From assembly GCF_007746795.1 (NCBI RefSeq), contig NZ_CP036343.1, forward strand, positions 4,129,357 through 4,193,356: a DNA stretch of 64,000 bases, read 5' to 3'. The notes below the pieces were generated by a model. That model did no database searches. It saw nothing but the letters and a program-made list of their open reading frames with translations, and had not been told where the DNA came from. The stretch's first letter is position 1. Each line of letters starts with the position of its first letter. This document shows, in pieces, positions 44,393-52,847 of this stretch. The stretch comes from Gimesia algae. GTDB lineage: Bacteria > Planctomycetota > Planctomycetia > Planctomycetales > Planctomycetaceae. Both the position numbers and the translations under genes were made by a program.

Positions 44393-44664
44393 ATGGTGGA
44401 ACTGCAAAAAGAGACGAAAATCGTTTACCCCCCCCCCATCCAGAGAATCAACTCGTTGTACAGATCACGCGGGTTCTACGATCAACGGGGTATGCTGACT
44501 TGTCTCAAATTCGCGTTTCAGTAGAACAAGGAGACGTGCTCCTCGAAGGGCAGATTCCTACCTATTTCTTAAAGCAGGTTGCCCAGGCTCAGGTTCTGCC
44601 ATTAGAAGAAGTCAAGTTCGTGAGTAACAATTTGGTTGTTGAGAACAGTTACAATCATCATTGA
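44393..44664 (+). pseudogene. Single-domain BON protein (copy C), off-frame through a C10 tract
   Basis: The ATG at 44393 follows GAAGGAGAGA and starts MVELQKETKIVY, then enters ten C residues and runs to a stop after 44 codons. The BON domain (ENQLVVQITRVLRSTGYADL, VSVEQGDVLLEGQIPTYFLK, VKFVSNNLVVENSY) is in the neighbouring frame and starts straight after the tract. Eleven or eight C would fuse the two parts into a protein of about 91 residues, the size of the other two copies. A longer frame in BON phase from 44299 has no ribosome site and crosses the hairpin. Confidence 0.75.
44428..44437 (+). repeat. C10 homopolymer tract inside a BON gene
   Basis: Ten consecutive C residues. Change by +1 or -2 restores the reading frame of the BON gene. 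A typical slipped-strand site, and also a typical place for sequencing error. Confidence 0.9.
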
Positions 44665-45083
44665 TAGGGATCGCAATACTTGATTGTAGAAGCGTTTTCA
44701 CCCGTAACATTGAGTGTGTGCCAGCATACTTTTAGTGAGCTGAACCCCAAAAAAAGATACAGGACCAGAGACATAAAATCGTTTATTCAATGAAAGAGAG
44801 AAACCCTTGTTCTTTCTCTGGTGAACTCGATTTGGAAGCACCATGTTTGATGGGGAGTTTTGCAGCGTACCAATCGATTTTGCCTGGCTCGTAATCGTAG
44901 ACGCTGTGGTAACCCAGTTTCAGGAGCCACTGCATTGCTTGCTCTGAAATCTTACATTCAAAATTCAAACTGTAGACAATGATGGTTTGATTTTTATCGG
45001 GAATTTCTTTCCGGATTTGTTCTTCAAAACAATCACCCAGGGGAACATTGATGGCGCCCCGCAAATGAAACTCTCTATAAGAG

Positions 45084-45094
45084 GCTTCAGGTAG
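45084..45094 (+). repeat. 11-bp target-site duplication, left copy
   Basis: GCTTCAGGTAG directly left of the IS4 element, identical to 46805-46815. Confidence 0.9.
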
Positions 45095-46804
45095 GAATGG
45101 CACTGCCTGTTGTGGTGAAAGAGTTTGCGTTCATATGATGGCCCTTCGTTGTTGATGGTAATGGTATCTCGGTTGCTTCAGCAAAGCCAGCGCTTTGGTT
45201 CGCCGTTTATTGGCTCTGGGTTCTGTTCTGCCGGTACGATGTCCCACACGTTCGCTGCTGGGGATCTGCTGTCCGAGTGTGGCTAATTCCTCAGTCGTCT
45301 TTGTAACCGCGCCCAGCAACCAATTCGCAGCCAGCATCTGTTGCGTGGTGGTAAACGAGAGTGAACGGGGATCACGACCTGTTGCCATGCCGCTCTGCAG
45401 CATCTTCAACCGAATCAGATTGTACGCCAGCAGGCATGACCAGAGTTCCGTGAGCACCATCCCCGGAGACTTCGCACGCAGAATATCCATGCCCAGAGAA
45501 CACTTGATGCTGCGAATATCCAGTTCGACCAGCCAGCGGCTCTGATACAAGGCGGCGATCCAGCGCGCCGGGCATGCTTTCTGATCTGTGATGGTGGTGG
45601 CAATCGTAAATGTTTTGGCGCGATACCCCGGCTGACTGATCTGCACATCGACCAGCCGCAGAGTGAGTGTCAGCGGTTGTCGCCAGAATTCCTGACGGGT
45701 CATCCAGGCAGGACAGACAGAGGGACGTGACCACGTTACGAGTCGCTCCTGTTTGCTCAGTCGACGTGCGGTTTGTGGATGATTGTCACGCAGGTGATGG
45801 TTCTTCATCAGGATCTGAACGCCCCGGGCATGGCACGCACTCACCAGCCAGTACGTGCAGTAATACGAGTCAGCCACCAGAATATCACCCGGCCGGAGTG
45901 CATCGAGCATTTGCCAAAGCAGGGCCGTTTCGCCACTCCCTTTACCGCTGTAAGGCCCGCTCACCAGATCGACCAGCAGTCCGGTGGTCATCGAGATCAG
46001 AGAAACGCAGCGGAGAACGGGGAACCCGAGCCCCGGTTTCTGAGCCGGGTTCTGCGGATAGGCCCGCTGATTCTCAGGGGTATCGGCGGCCGTGATGGTG
46101 AAGCCGTCAACGAGCAGAATGCGACCGCCGGTACTCCGTGATTTCACATCGGCGACGCTGGAAGGACTGAGACGCGCCGCTGACTGCTCTCGGGACTGGA
46201 CACAGTTCTGGTCACAGGCCGCTTCGGCATCCGCGGCAAGTTGCTGGACGAGATCGCGGATGACGGTAAAGGATAGTTTGAGTCGCGCGCGACAGTAAGC
46301 ACCGGTATTCGTACTGCAGACCCGTCGCCCCAGTGCCGCCCATAAGCTGGCAACACGGATGACGGCTGCCTTACAGCTGCGTTGCTCGCCGGAAAAGAAC
46401 ACCTGAGAGATTAACGCCCAGAGAGTGATTGCCGGTGTGTAAATGACATCGGGATCACTGCCAAAGTCGATGTCGTGTTTGTTAAACACCTGCTGCCAGC
46501 GCTGATCGTTGATGACATCAGACAGCGGGAGCGAAGCATCTTGCAGCATTGATCGTTTAAAAAGAGAAAACGATGCTGCATTCACGCGGGAAGATGATAT
46601 AAATGGCATAGGACCTTCCTTGGTCAAATGTCTTCACACACCATCCAAGAAAGGCCCTGCCAGAACGCAGCATAATGCCAGGAGACGTTTTGCCAAACAC
46701 AATTTCCAGCGAACTGGCAAAAAATCAGAAAATTAAAAACGTGACAGCGTCACGCAGGCATCGTTGCGCAAACACAAATCAAAAAAACAGCGGCAGTGCC
46801 ATTC
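45095..46804 (-). mobile_element. IS4-family insertion sequence, 1710 bp
   Basis: Perfect terminal inverted repeats begin GAATGGCACTGCC at 45095 and end GGCAGTGCCATTC at 46804; further in, GTTTGCG is shared. Flanked by an 11-bp direct repeat GCTTCAGGTAG. The length, duplication size and transposase type agree with IS4/IS231-like elements. With an intact transposase frame and clean ends it looks recent and possibly active. Confidence 0.9.
45131..46609 (-). CDS. IS4-family transposase
   Basis: A 492-residue DDE transposase. Catalytic residues: RILLVDGFTITAADT (first Asp), PGDILVADSYYCTYWLVSAC (second Asp), and YQSRWLVELDIRSIKCSLGM (Glu in the Y-x-x-R-W-x-x-E region typical of IS4). The start MPFISSS at 46609 follows AAGGAAGGTCCT. 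Intact; the only element in the window with a single full-length transposase frame. Confidence 0.9.
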   Translation of the reverse strand: MPFISSSRVNAASFSLFKRSMLQDASLPLSDVINDQRWQQVFNKHDIDFGSDPDVIYTPAITLWALISQVFFSGEQRSCKAAVIRVASLWAALGRRVCSTNTGAYCRARLKLSFTVIRDLVQQLAADAEAACDQNCVQSREQSAARLSPSSVADVKSRSTGGRILLVDGFTITAADTPENQRAYPQNPAQKPGLGFPVLRCVSLISMTTGLLVDLVSGPYSGKGSGETALLWQMLDALRPGDILVADSYYCTYWLVSACHARGVQILMKNHHLRDNHPQTARRLSKQERLVTWSRPSVCPAWMTRQEFWRQPLTLTLRLVDVQISQPGYRAKTFTIATTITDQKACPARWIAALYQSRWLVELDIRSIKCSLGMDILRAKSPGMVLTELWSCLLAYNLIRLKMLQSGMATGRDPRSLSFTTTQQMLAANWLLGAVTKTTEELATLGQQIPSSERVGHRTGRTEPRANKRRTKALALLKQPRYHYHQQRRAII

Positions 46805-46815
46805 GCTTCAGGTAG
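46805..46815 (+). repeat. 11-bp target-site duplication, right copy
   Basis: GCTTCAGGTAG directly right of the IS4 element, identical to 45084-45094. Confidence 0.9.
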
Positions 46816-47061
46816 TACTTCGACGAGTTTTAGATTGGGGCACGACGTCAGGAGCCCTTGTAATTCGTTCCTACTGATAGTCACCATCGCCTCAACCTTG
46901 TGCAAAAATGGCAATCTGCTTTGGCTTCAATTCATTTTTTGTGCCGATTAAGGAATTACAGAATGCCGAGAAAACTGGTGCTATTTTAATTCAATCAACA
47001 AATAGAGCACTATCAGGTCAAAAGCTTAAAAGTTCTGGGGTAAAATTCTCAAGCTGCCATC

Positions 47062-47076
47062 GGGGAATATCCTAGT
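47062..47076 (-). promoter_or_regulatory. GGGGAATTnCCTAT-type site upstream of the split rhodanese gene
   Basis: Plus-strand reading GGGGAATATCCTAGT, 175 bp upstream of the rhodanese start at 46887 (minus strand). One of four copies; this one has two mismatches to GGGGAATTCCCTAT in the core. Confidence 0.45.
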
Positions 47077-47130
47077 GGCAAAGAATTGTGATTAACGTTT
47101 GTCATCGTTGTGATTCTTAACTGCAATGCA

Positions 47131-48141
47131 TTACTTGATCAGAAGGACTTTCGCCCCTTGTACCGGTGCTCGCTTGAGATCAGTCAAGGCTCGATTAGCC
47201 TCCTCCAGTTCATAAAGTTCAACTTTGGGTTTGATGGGGATCTCTGCTGCAATTGTAAGGAATTCCGCAATATCGTAATGCGTCACATTGGCTACGGTTT
47301 TAACTTCCCGCTCCATCCAGAGATGATCATGATAGCTTAGATTGAGTAGCGTTTCCTTGTCTGAGTCTTCTTTACGAATTGCATTGATCACCAATCGTCC
47401 TGCTGGACGGAGATTGTTTAAAGCCTCTAAAATCGGTTTCCAGGCAGGTGTGGTGTCAATTATCGCATCTAATTTATCTGGAGAGCGATCCGTGATATCA
47501 CCGGCCCACGTTGCCCCCAGTTCCAATGCAAACTGCCGAGCCTCCTCGTCCCGGGCGAACACGTAAACGGCACTCTCCGGAAACAGATGACGAGCGAGTT
47601 GTATAACAATATGAGCTGAGCCTCCAAAACCCGTTAGCCCAAGCGATTGACCGTTCTTGAGATTGGTGAGTTTCAAAGCTCGATAACCGACAGCCCCCGC
47701 ACATAAAAGCGGGGCGGCTTCTGCATCGCTGAATATTTCCGGTATGTGGTAGGCATAATCCTCTCCTACTGTCATGTATTCGGCATATCCGCCGTTGACG
47801 TCCCGACCTGTGGCCTTGAATTCAGGACTTATATTTTCATCAATTTCGCCCGTTGATGAGTGAATCCAACCGACACCGACTCGGTCACCAACTTTCATTT
47901 TACTGACATTCGCTCCACATTTCTCAACCCGTCCAATCACTTCATGGCCAGGGATTACTGGATATTTAGGGGGAACCGTTCGACCTTCGATTTCGTCTAA
48001 TTCCGTATGACAGACTCCACAAACAGATACTTTTAACAAAACTTCCCCCTCTTTAGGCTGAGGGAGAGGAACATTGACGAACTCAAGTGGTTTATCAGTT
48101 TCACGTAAAGAGACAATCTTTGTCAGCAACATGGCCTTCAT
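47131..48141 (-). CDS. Zinc-type alcohol dehydrogenase without the structural-zinc cysteines
   Basis: A 336-residue MDR-family oxidoreductase. The catalytic-zinc region is intact (VCGVCHTELDEIEGRTVPPK, YPVIPGHEVIGRVEKCG), as is the nucleotide fold (LGLTGFGGSAHIVIQLARHL). Where most members carry four closely spaced Cys for a structural zinc, this protein reads GWIHSSTGEIDENISPEFKA with none. The start MKAMLLTKI at 48141 follows AAGGAGTTAGTTCG. Likely reduces or oxidises small alcohols or aldehydes with NAD(P); NADP preference cannot be judged by eye. Its upstream neighbour is a transporter fragment. Confidence 0.88.
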   Translation of the reverse strand: MKAMLLTKIVSLRETDKPLEFVNVPLPQPKEGEVLLKVSVCGVCHTELDEIEGRTVPPKYPVIPGHEVIGRVEKCGANVSKMKVGDRVGVGWIHSSTGEIDENISPEFKATGRDVNGGYAEYMTVGEDYAYHIPEIFSDAEAAPLLCAGAVGYRALKLTNLKNGQSLGLTGFGGSAHIVIQLARHLFPESAVYVFARDEEARQFALELGATWAGDITDRSPDKLDAIIDTTPAWKPILEALNNLRPAGRLVINAIRKEDSDKETLLNLSYHDHLWMEREVKTVANVTHYDIAEFLTIAAEIPIKPKVELYELEEANRALTDLKRAPVQGAKVLLIK

Positions 48142-48174
48142 CGAACTAACTCCTTCGTGATTACGCATAATGAT

Positions 48175-48477
48175 TCAGTGGTCCGTATAACAAACGATTG
48201 TAAGTGCGGATAAAACGAGCAGAATCATCAAAACCACATCTGGTTCAAGAATCCAAAAGCGTTTTTCGGCACGATACAACAACCCCTGGATAGAGACTGC
48301 TGTCACAATAATAACCATCGCGGCTGTGACCGCATAAGTAGGAGACACGGAAGCTAATAACGAACCGTCGTAAAATAAGTCGATTCCAACCAATAGCACC
48401 ATATTAAATGCATTGCTGCCGAAAATATTACCGACCGCCAGATCCACGGACCCCATCCGCAATGCGCGTAAGGTCAA
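48175..48477 (-). pseudogene. Sodium/calcium exchanger-family protein, C-terminal fragment
   Basis: About 100 residues with the second exchanger repeat motif ALRMGSVDLAVGNIFGSNAF followed by three hydrophobic helices (VLLVGIDLFYDGS, YAVTAAMVIIVTAVS, VVLMILLVLSALTIVC). Family members are about 300-350 residues with two such repeats; here the N-terminal two thirds are missing and the sequence upstream (48478-48614) does not continue the protein. It ends 34 bp before the dehydrogenase start. Confidence 0.7.
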
Positions 48478-48614
48478 TTTCTTTAGCCGCGTTTTAAGTT
48501 CATTGAGAATTTGGATACTGTTGGCGTGCCCGGTTTACGCCCGACTGCCGTTCCTCATTGGTCAAATAGAGGGGCTTTAGTTTCTTGTCTACCAGATTCC
48601 TGCCGAGGATCGTC

Positions 48615-49118
48615 CTATAACTCTTCCGGAAGATGTTTACGGATTTCATCCGGTTTCAGCTTGGTGTAATCCTTGTCAAGTTCCAGCGTGACCATCTGCG
48701 ACAGAGACGACGTCAATGTCTTGCGCAGCGTCCCCAGAAACAGAGGGGCAGCAACCAGAACCAGCTGATCGAGTTGATTTTCTTGACGGGCTTTTTCCAA
48801 ATAGCCGACCAGTTCTTTGGCGAAATGCTCTGCTGTCTGATGCTTGAAATCTTGTTCTGGATCACCGGAGTGTTGTGCAGATCTGGTCGTATCAAAGCGA
48901 CCGGGACGATCCGTCTCGACGGCCTGTCGGGAAAGATGACTTTCAGGGTGAATAAAATCACCCTGTTCTGTAAGGGTTTTCGGTTCTTCCACGTCAGGTG
49001 CCAGATACCCGGCTCGCCCAGAAAAATCAACGTGTTGCCTGAGTGATTCTGCTCCGGCTTCTTCAGGGACCAAAATACGAGCCTGTGCACGATCAGCAAC
49101 TAAAATCCAAGTTGTCAT
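48615..49118 (-). CDS. Host-attachment-family protein
   Basis: A 167-residue protein of the family first named for attachment to host cells in Agrobacterium: TTWILVADRAQARILVPEEA at the start, FAKELVGYLEKARQENQLDQ and LVLVAAPLFLGTLRKTLTSS in the second half. The fold resembles eRF1 domain-like proteins, but the biochemical role is unknown. The ATG follows AAAAGGGAACTCTA. It is common in environmental bacteria without hosts, so the name should not be taken literally. Confidence 0.88.
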   Translation of the reverse strand: MTTWILVADRAQARILVPEEAGAESLRQHVDFSGRAGYLAPDVEEPKTLTEQGDFIHPESHLSRQAVETDRPGRFDTTRSAQHSGDPEQDFKHQTAEHFAKELVGYLEKARQENQLDQLVLVAAPLFLGTLRKTLTSSLSQMVTLELDKDYTKLKPDEIRKHLPEEL

Positions 49119-49659
49119 TAGAGTTCCCTTTTCAAAGGCTCAAGATATTTTTTCAGGATAATTGTCCTAATGGTACATTCAGTCTGTTTAAATAGACTTC
49201 TTGCCGCAGACAGAAGTTGATGGGAGTTAACTATTATGCAAATACAGCTTTGGCTGTACGGATCCTTCTGGCCCTCAATAAACTTAATGAGAGTACCAAC
49301 AATCATATCTCTTATTGTAATCCTCTTCTAGCTAATGCACGACAAAACTCAGTTAATTACTTATTTGATTTTTTTCGCATTAGAAAAACGTATTGCGGCG
49401 AATATCAACTTAATCATTTTGATTGCCGATGAGCCGTTCTCCATTGCTTTACAGGACAGTCGGAGAAGAACAGCTTTATCTTAACAATTTGTAGTTTATT
49501 TAGTGGAATTCATTCCATATTGGAAATAAAATATGTTGAAGTTGAAAGATCAATTTTAATTGAAGACAGGCGTATTTAGAGGCGTGAAAGAACTCATTCA
49601 CCTATAATGTTGTAATGTAAATTAAAATCATTAGATTGAATGCTGCAAAGGTGACTGTT
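49119..49659. other. Intergenic region between divergent genes
   Basis: About 540 bp, A-T rich. Only short, non-coding-looking frames are present. No recognised regulatory site; an AGGATAATTGTCCT palindrome at about 49156-49169 lies near the host-attachment gene and could be an operator, but I found no second copy. Confidence 0.4.
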
Positions 49660-51675
49660 ATGCAGGAACTGGACTTCGGACGTCAGCGTGAAAAACTGGT
49701 TGAAAGCGAATTGCGAATACTAGGAATTCGTGATGAAGCAGTGCTTCATGCAATGCTCTCCGTGCCGCGTGAAGAGTTTGTCACCCCAGAGACGCGGGAA
49801 TTTGCCTACCGAAACGTGCCATTGCCGATCGGTCTGGGGCAGACGATTTCTCAACCTCTTATTGTAGCGTTAATGGCGAATGCGCTGGAGTTGGAGCCGG
49901 ACGAAAAAGTGCTCGAGATCGGAGCCGGATCAGGTTATGCGGCAGCGGTTCTTTCTCGGATTGCGAAGGAAGTCTACACCATCGAACGGCATAAAGAACT
50001 GGCGGAAGCGGCTCAGGATCGACTGCAAAATCTCGGTTTTAACAATGTGCATGTTCTCCATGCGGACGGAACGCGCGGTTGGCCTGAAAAAGCCCCCTTC
50101 GATGCGATCGTTGTGGCTGCGGGCAGCCCTGGAGTCCCCGCGCCTTTATTGGAGCAACTACGCATTGGCGGGCGTTTGGTGATTCCTGTTGGAGAAGAAA
50201 AAGACTCGCAGAACCTGATACGTGTCATTCGTCGAGACCATGACAACTTCGAATATGAGGAACTGGGTGATGTCCGGTTTGTACCGTTGATTGGTGAAGC
50301 GGGCTGGAGTGAGGAAGAGAAAATCGAATTTCCTAGTCTTCCTACCAAGGGTCCACCAAGAAAACCAGGGTTGCCTGAAATGATTCGGGACGTCGCAGAG
50401 CCGATATCCTCGTTCGACGACCTGAATATGGAACCGTTATTACAAAGGATCGGAGACGCTCGTCTAGTGCTGATCGGTGAGGCCTCGCATGGAACCTCAG
50501 AATTTTATCGCATGCGGGCCGAGATCACCAAATCCCTGATACAACAGAAGCAATTCGATTTTGTAGCGATCGAAGCCGATTGGCCAGATGCTTATCGAAT
50601 ACACGATTACGTCACTCATAAAGAACGTGATGAACCTCACGACTGGGAAGCGTTTTCTCGATTCCCGACGTGGATGTGGCGAAATCATGAAGTGCTCGAT
50701 TTCATTCACTGGCTGCGTGAATACAATCTGAAAAAACAGTCACCTAAAGATCGTGTGGGTTTCTTCGGCCTGGATCTTTATAGCCTGTTCACCTCGATTG
50801 AGTGCGTGTTGAAATATCTTGATGCAAATGACCCAGAAGCAGCGGCTCTCGCAAGGAGTCGTTATGGCTGTCTTACCCCCTGGGAAGGAGATCCTGCTCT
50901 GTACGGTCAAGCGGCGATCACCGGAAAGTATCGTAGCTGTGAAGCCGATGTAACACGCATCCTCCAAGAAATGCTACAACGCCGTACTGAGGCCGCAGTC
51001 AAGGATGGTGAGGAACTCTTCAATGCCCAATTGAATGCTCAGCTCGTCGCAGATGCTGAGCATTACTACCGCATCATGTACTACGGCTCGGACGATTCTT
51101 GGAACCATCGAGACACGCATATGTTCAACACATTGCAACGACTCCTTGACCGCTCTGGACCGGACAGCAAAGCGATTGTATGGGAACACAATTCCCATTT
51201 GGGAAACGCGGCCGCCACTCAATTCGGGAAACATGGTCAGTTGAACGTCGGCCAACTTTGTCGCGAAACATATGGAGAGGCAGTCTACGCCATTGGGCAA
51301 GGAACCGATCATGGAACAGTTGCAGCAGCTTCGTCCTGGGAGGCTCCGATGGAGATCAAACAGGTCCGACCATCGCATCCGGATAGCTATGAACGGTTGA
51401 TGCACCTCTCCGAAATAGACGCCTTCTTCCTGCCTCTGACAAAATCGAAGAACCCTCAGCTGACAACCGCTTTGGCCAACAGACGTTTGGAACGGGCGAT
51501 TGGAGTGATTTATCGTCCTGAAACGGAACGTCACAGCCATTATTTTGATGCCTCTCTGCCGCATCAGTTTGACGAATGGATCTGGTTTGATGAGACCTCT
51601 GCGGTTCAGCCCTTGACGACTCAACAAAGCAAGGAACATGAACCACCGCACCCGTTTGCGATCATTGATCGCTGA
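49660..51675 (+). CDS. Protein-L-isoaspartate methyltransferase fused to an erythromycin-esterase domain
   Basis: A 671-residue fusion. Residues 1-205 are a PCMT: VPREEFVTPETREFAYRNVP, GLGQTISQPLIVALMANALE, VLEIGAGSGYAAAVLSRIAK (AdoMet loop), then a final GDVRFVPLIGEAGW. Residues 240-650 are an erythromycin-esterase domain: RLVLIGEASHGTSEFYRMRA (catalytic His), AIEADWPDAYRIHDYV, VGFFGLDLYSLFTSIE, AIVWEHNSHLGNAAATQFGK. PCMT repairs isoaspartyl damage; the esterase family hydrolyses macrolide lactones, but most members have unknown substrates. ATG at 49660 follows AAAGGTGACTGTT. Confidence 0.9.
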   Translation: MQELDFGRQREKLVESELRILGIRDEAVLHAMLSVPREEFVTPETREFAYRNVPLPIGLGQTISQPLIVALMANALELEPDEKVLEIGAGSGYAAAVLSRIAKEVYTIERHKELAEAAQDRLQNLGFNNVHVLHADGTRGWPEKAPFDAIVVAAGSPGVPAPLLEQLRIGGRLVIPVGEEKDSQNLIRVIRRDHDNFEYEELGDVRFVPLIGEAGWSEEEKIEFPSLPTKGPPRKPGLPEMIRDVAEPISSFDDLNMEPLLQRIGDARLVLIGEASHGTSEFYRMRAEITKSLIQQKQFDFVAIEADWPDAYRIHDYVTHKERDEPHDWEAFSRFPTWMWRNHEVLDFIHWLREYNLKKQSPKDRVGFFGLDLYSLFTSIECVLKYLDANDPEAAALARSRYGCLTPWEGDPALYGQAAITGKYRSCEADVTRILQEMLQRRTEAAVKDGEELFNAQLNAQLVADAEHYYRIMYYGSDDSWNHRDTHMFNTLQRLLDRSGPDSKAIVWEHNSHLGNAAATQFGKHGQLNVGQLCRETYGEAVYAIGQGTDHGTVAAASSWEAPMEIKQVRPSHPDSYERLMHLSEIDAFFLPLTKSKNPQLTTALANRRLERAIGVIYRPETERHSHYFDASLPHQFDEWIWFDETSAVQPLTTQQSKEHEPPHPFAIIDR

Positions 51676-51704
51676 GCATTCCGACTTGATTGGTCATTTT
51701 GATT

Positions 51705-52838
51705 ATGTCGATCGCACTTACACAAGAATTGATGGATGAATTCGCGGTCGCAACCGGACTCACGGGAACCGCCTCGCCCCGACGTTATCTCTGGACTGAT
51801 GCTTTTGCTCTCTGCAACTACTTCGGACTGTATCGCCGGACGAAGAATGAACACTATCTGAAGCTGGCTAGGGAACTCATCCAGCAGGTACACCACATTC
51901 TCGGTCGTCATCGTCCTGACAGTCCTCGTCAGGGCTGGATCAGTGGATTGAGGGATGAGGAGGGAGAGAAACATCCCACCCGGGGGGGATTGCGCATTGG
52001 TAAAAAACTGAATGAGCGCTCTCAACACGAGCCTTTGGATTCTCAGTTGGAATGGGATCGTGATGGTCAGTATTTTCATTACCTGACCAAGTGGATGCAT
52101 GCTCTGAACCGCGCACATCAGGAAACTGGCGATAAACAATACCTAAACTGGGCCGTCGAACTGGCTGTCGTTGCTCATAAAACATTCAGTTACGAACGCA
52201 CCCCCGGCAGTCCCAAACGGATGGTGTGGAAAATGAGCATTGATCTCAGTCGACCGCTTGTGGATTCGATGGGACATCACGATCCGTTGGATGGCCTCAT
52301 CACCAGTCTCGAACTACAAGCAGAAGCGGGCTTGATTGGCGAACTGAGTGTGGCGCTGAATCAAACAATCCATGATTACGAAAAGATGTGTGCACAAGGA
52401 AATTGGGCCACAGAAGATCCTCTCGGAATCGGCGGATTACTTGATTCAGCAATTCGTCTCATGCACACAGGCGTTACGCACAAGCCAGAACTTCAAGAGT
52501 TACTGATTCAGTTGTTGAGAGAGACCCGTTTCAGCCTGCAAAGTTATAGCCGGTCAAATCAACTCGACCATTTGGCCGAAAACCGTCTGGCGTTTCGCGA
52601 ACTCGGACTGTCTATCAGCCTGAGAGGCTTGGAGTTGCTGTCGTCCACTGAAACTCATGATTTAAACACATCTGGACTTATCGCGGACCTACTGGAATAC
52701 CGGCCCCTTGTGGATCGTATTGAATCATTCTGGATAGAGCCGCTACACCGTCGTGCCAGTACGTGGATTGATCACGGAGATATCAACTGCGTAATGCTGG
52801 CGACGAGTCTTGCTCCTGAAAGCTATTACGGGATGTGA
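51705..52838 (+). CDS. Unknown protein, probable alpha/alpha toroid
   Basis: A 377-residue soluble protein rich in paired helices with W, H and Y: YLWTDAFALCNYFGLYRRTK, HYLKLARELIQQVHHILGRH, LEWDRDGQYFHYLTKWMHAL, KQYLNWAVELAVVAHKTFSY, GGLLDSAIRLMHTGV. The repeating helix-pair pattern with aromatic residues resembles glycoside-hydrolase-like (alpha/alpha) barrels, but I cannot name the family or catalytic residues. It begins 29 bp after the PCMT fusion, so the two are probably one operon, and it converges on the glucan phosphorylase gene. Confidence 0.7.
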   Translation: MSIALTQELMDEFAVATGLTGTASPRRYLWTDAFALCNYFGLYRRTKNEHYLKLARELIQQVHHILGRHRPDSPRQGWISGLRDEEGEKHPTRGGLRIGKKLNERSQHEPLDSQLEWDRDGQYFHYLTKWMHALNRAHQETGDKQYLNWAVELAVVAHKTFSYERTPGSPKRMVWKMSIDLSRPLVDSMGHHDPLDGLITSLELQAEAGLIGELSVALNQTIHDYEKMCAQGNWATEDPLGIGGLLDSAIRLMHTGVTHKPELQELLIQLLRETRFSLQSYSRSNQLDHLAENRLAFRELGLSISLRGLELLSSTETHDLNTSGLIADLLEYRPLVDRIESFWIEPLHRRASTWIDHGDINCVMLATSLAPESYYGM

Positions 52839-52847
52839 TGGAGTGTT

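Larger units (their letters stand above)
44783..46887 (-). pseudogene. Rhodanese-like protein split by an IS4 element
   Basis: The N-terminus is at 46816-46887 (MVTISRNELQGLLTSCPNLK, LVEV) and the rest at 44783-45094 (SYREFHLRGAINVPLGDCFE, QTIIVYSLNFECKISEQAMQ, GYHSVYDYEPGKIDWYAA). Removing the IS and one 11-bp target copy gives LVEVLPEASYREFHLRGAI in frame. The usual catalytic Cys of rhodanese (V-Y-C) is Ser here (IIVYSLNFEC), so sulfurtransferase activity was doubtful even before insertion. Start supported by GAGGCG before the ATG. A GGGGAATATCCTAGT site lies 175 bp upstream. Confidence 0.85.

Noticed and set aside
44299-44664. Long BON-phase frame starting at 44299 as the real gene start
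   Set aside because: No ribosome site, and it would translate through the hairpin; the ATG at 44393 has a strong site and paralogue-like N-terminus.
49156-49169. AGGATAATTGTCCT palindrome as a fifth copy of the GGGGAATT-type site
   Set aside because: Lacks the G4/C4 arms and matches only the central AATT; left out of the motif set.
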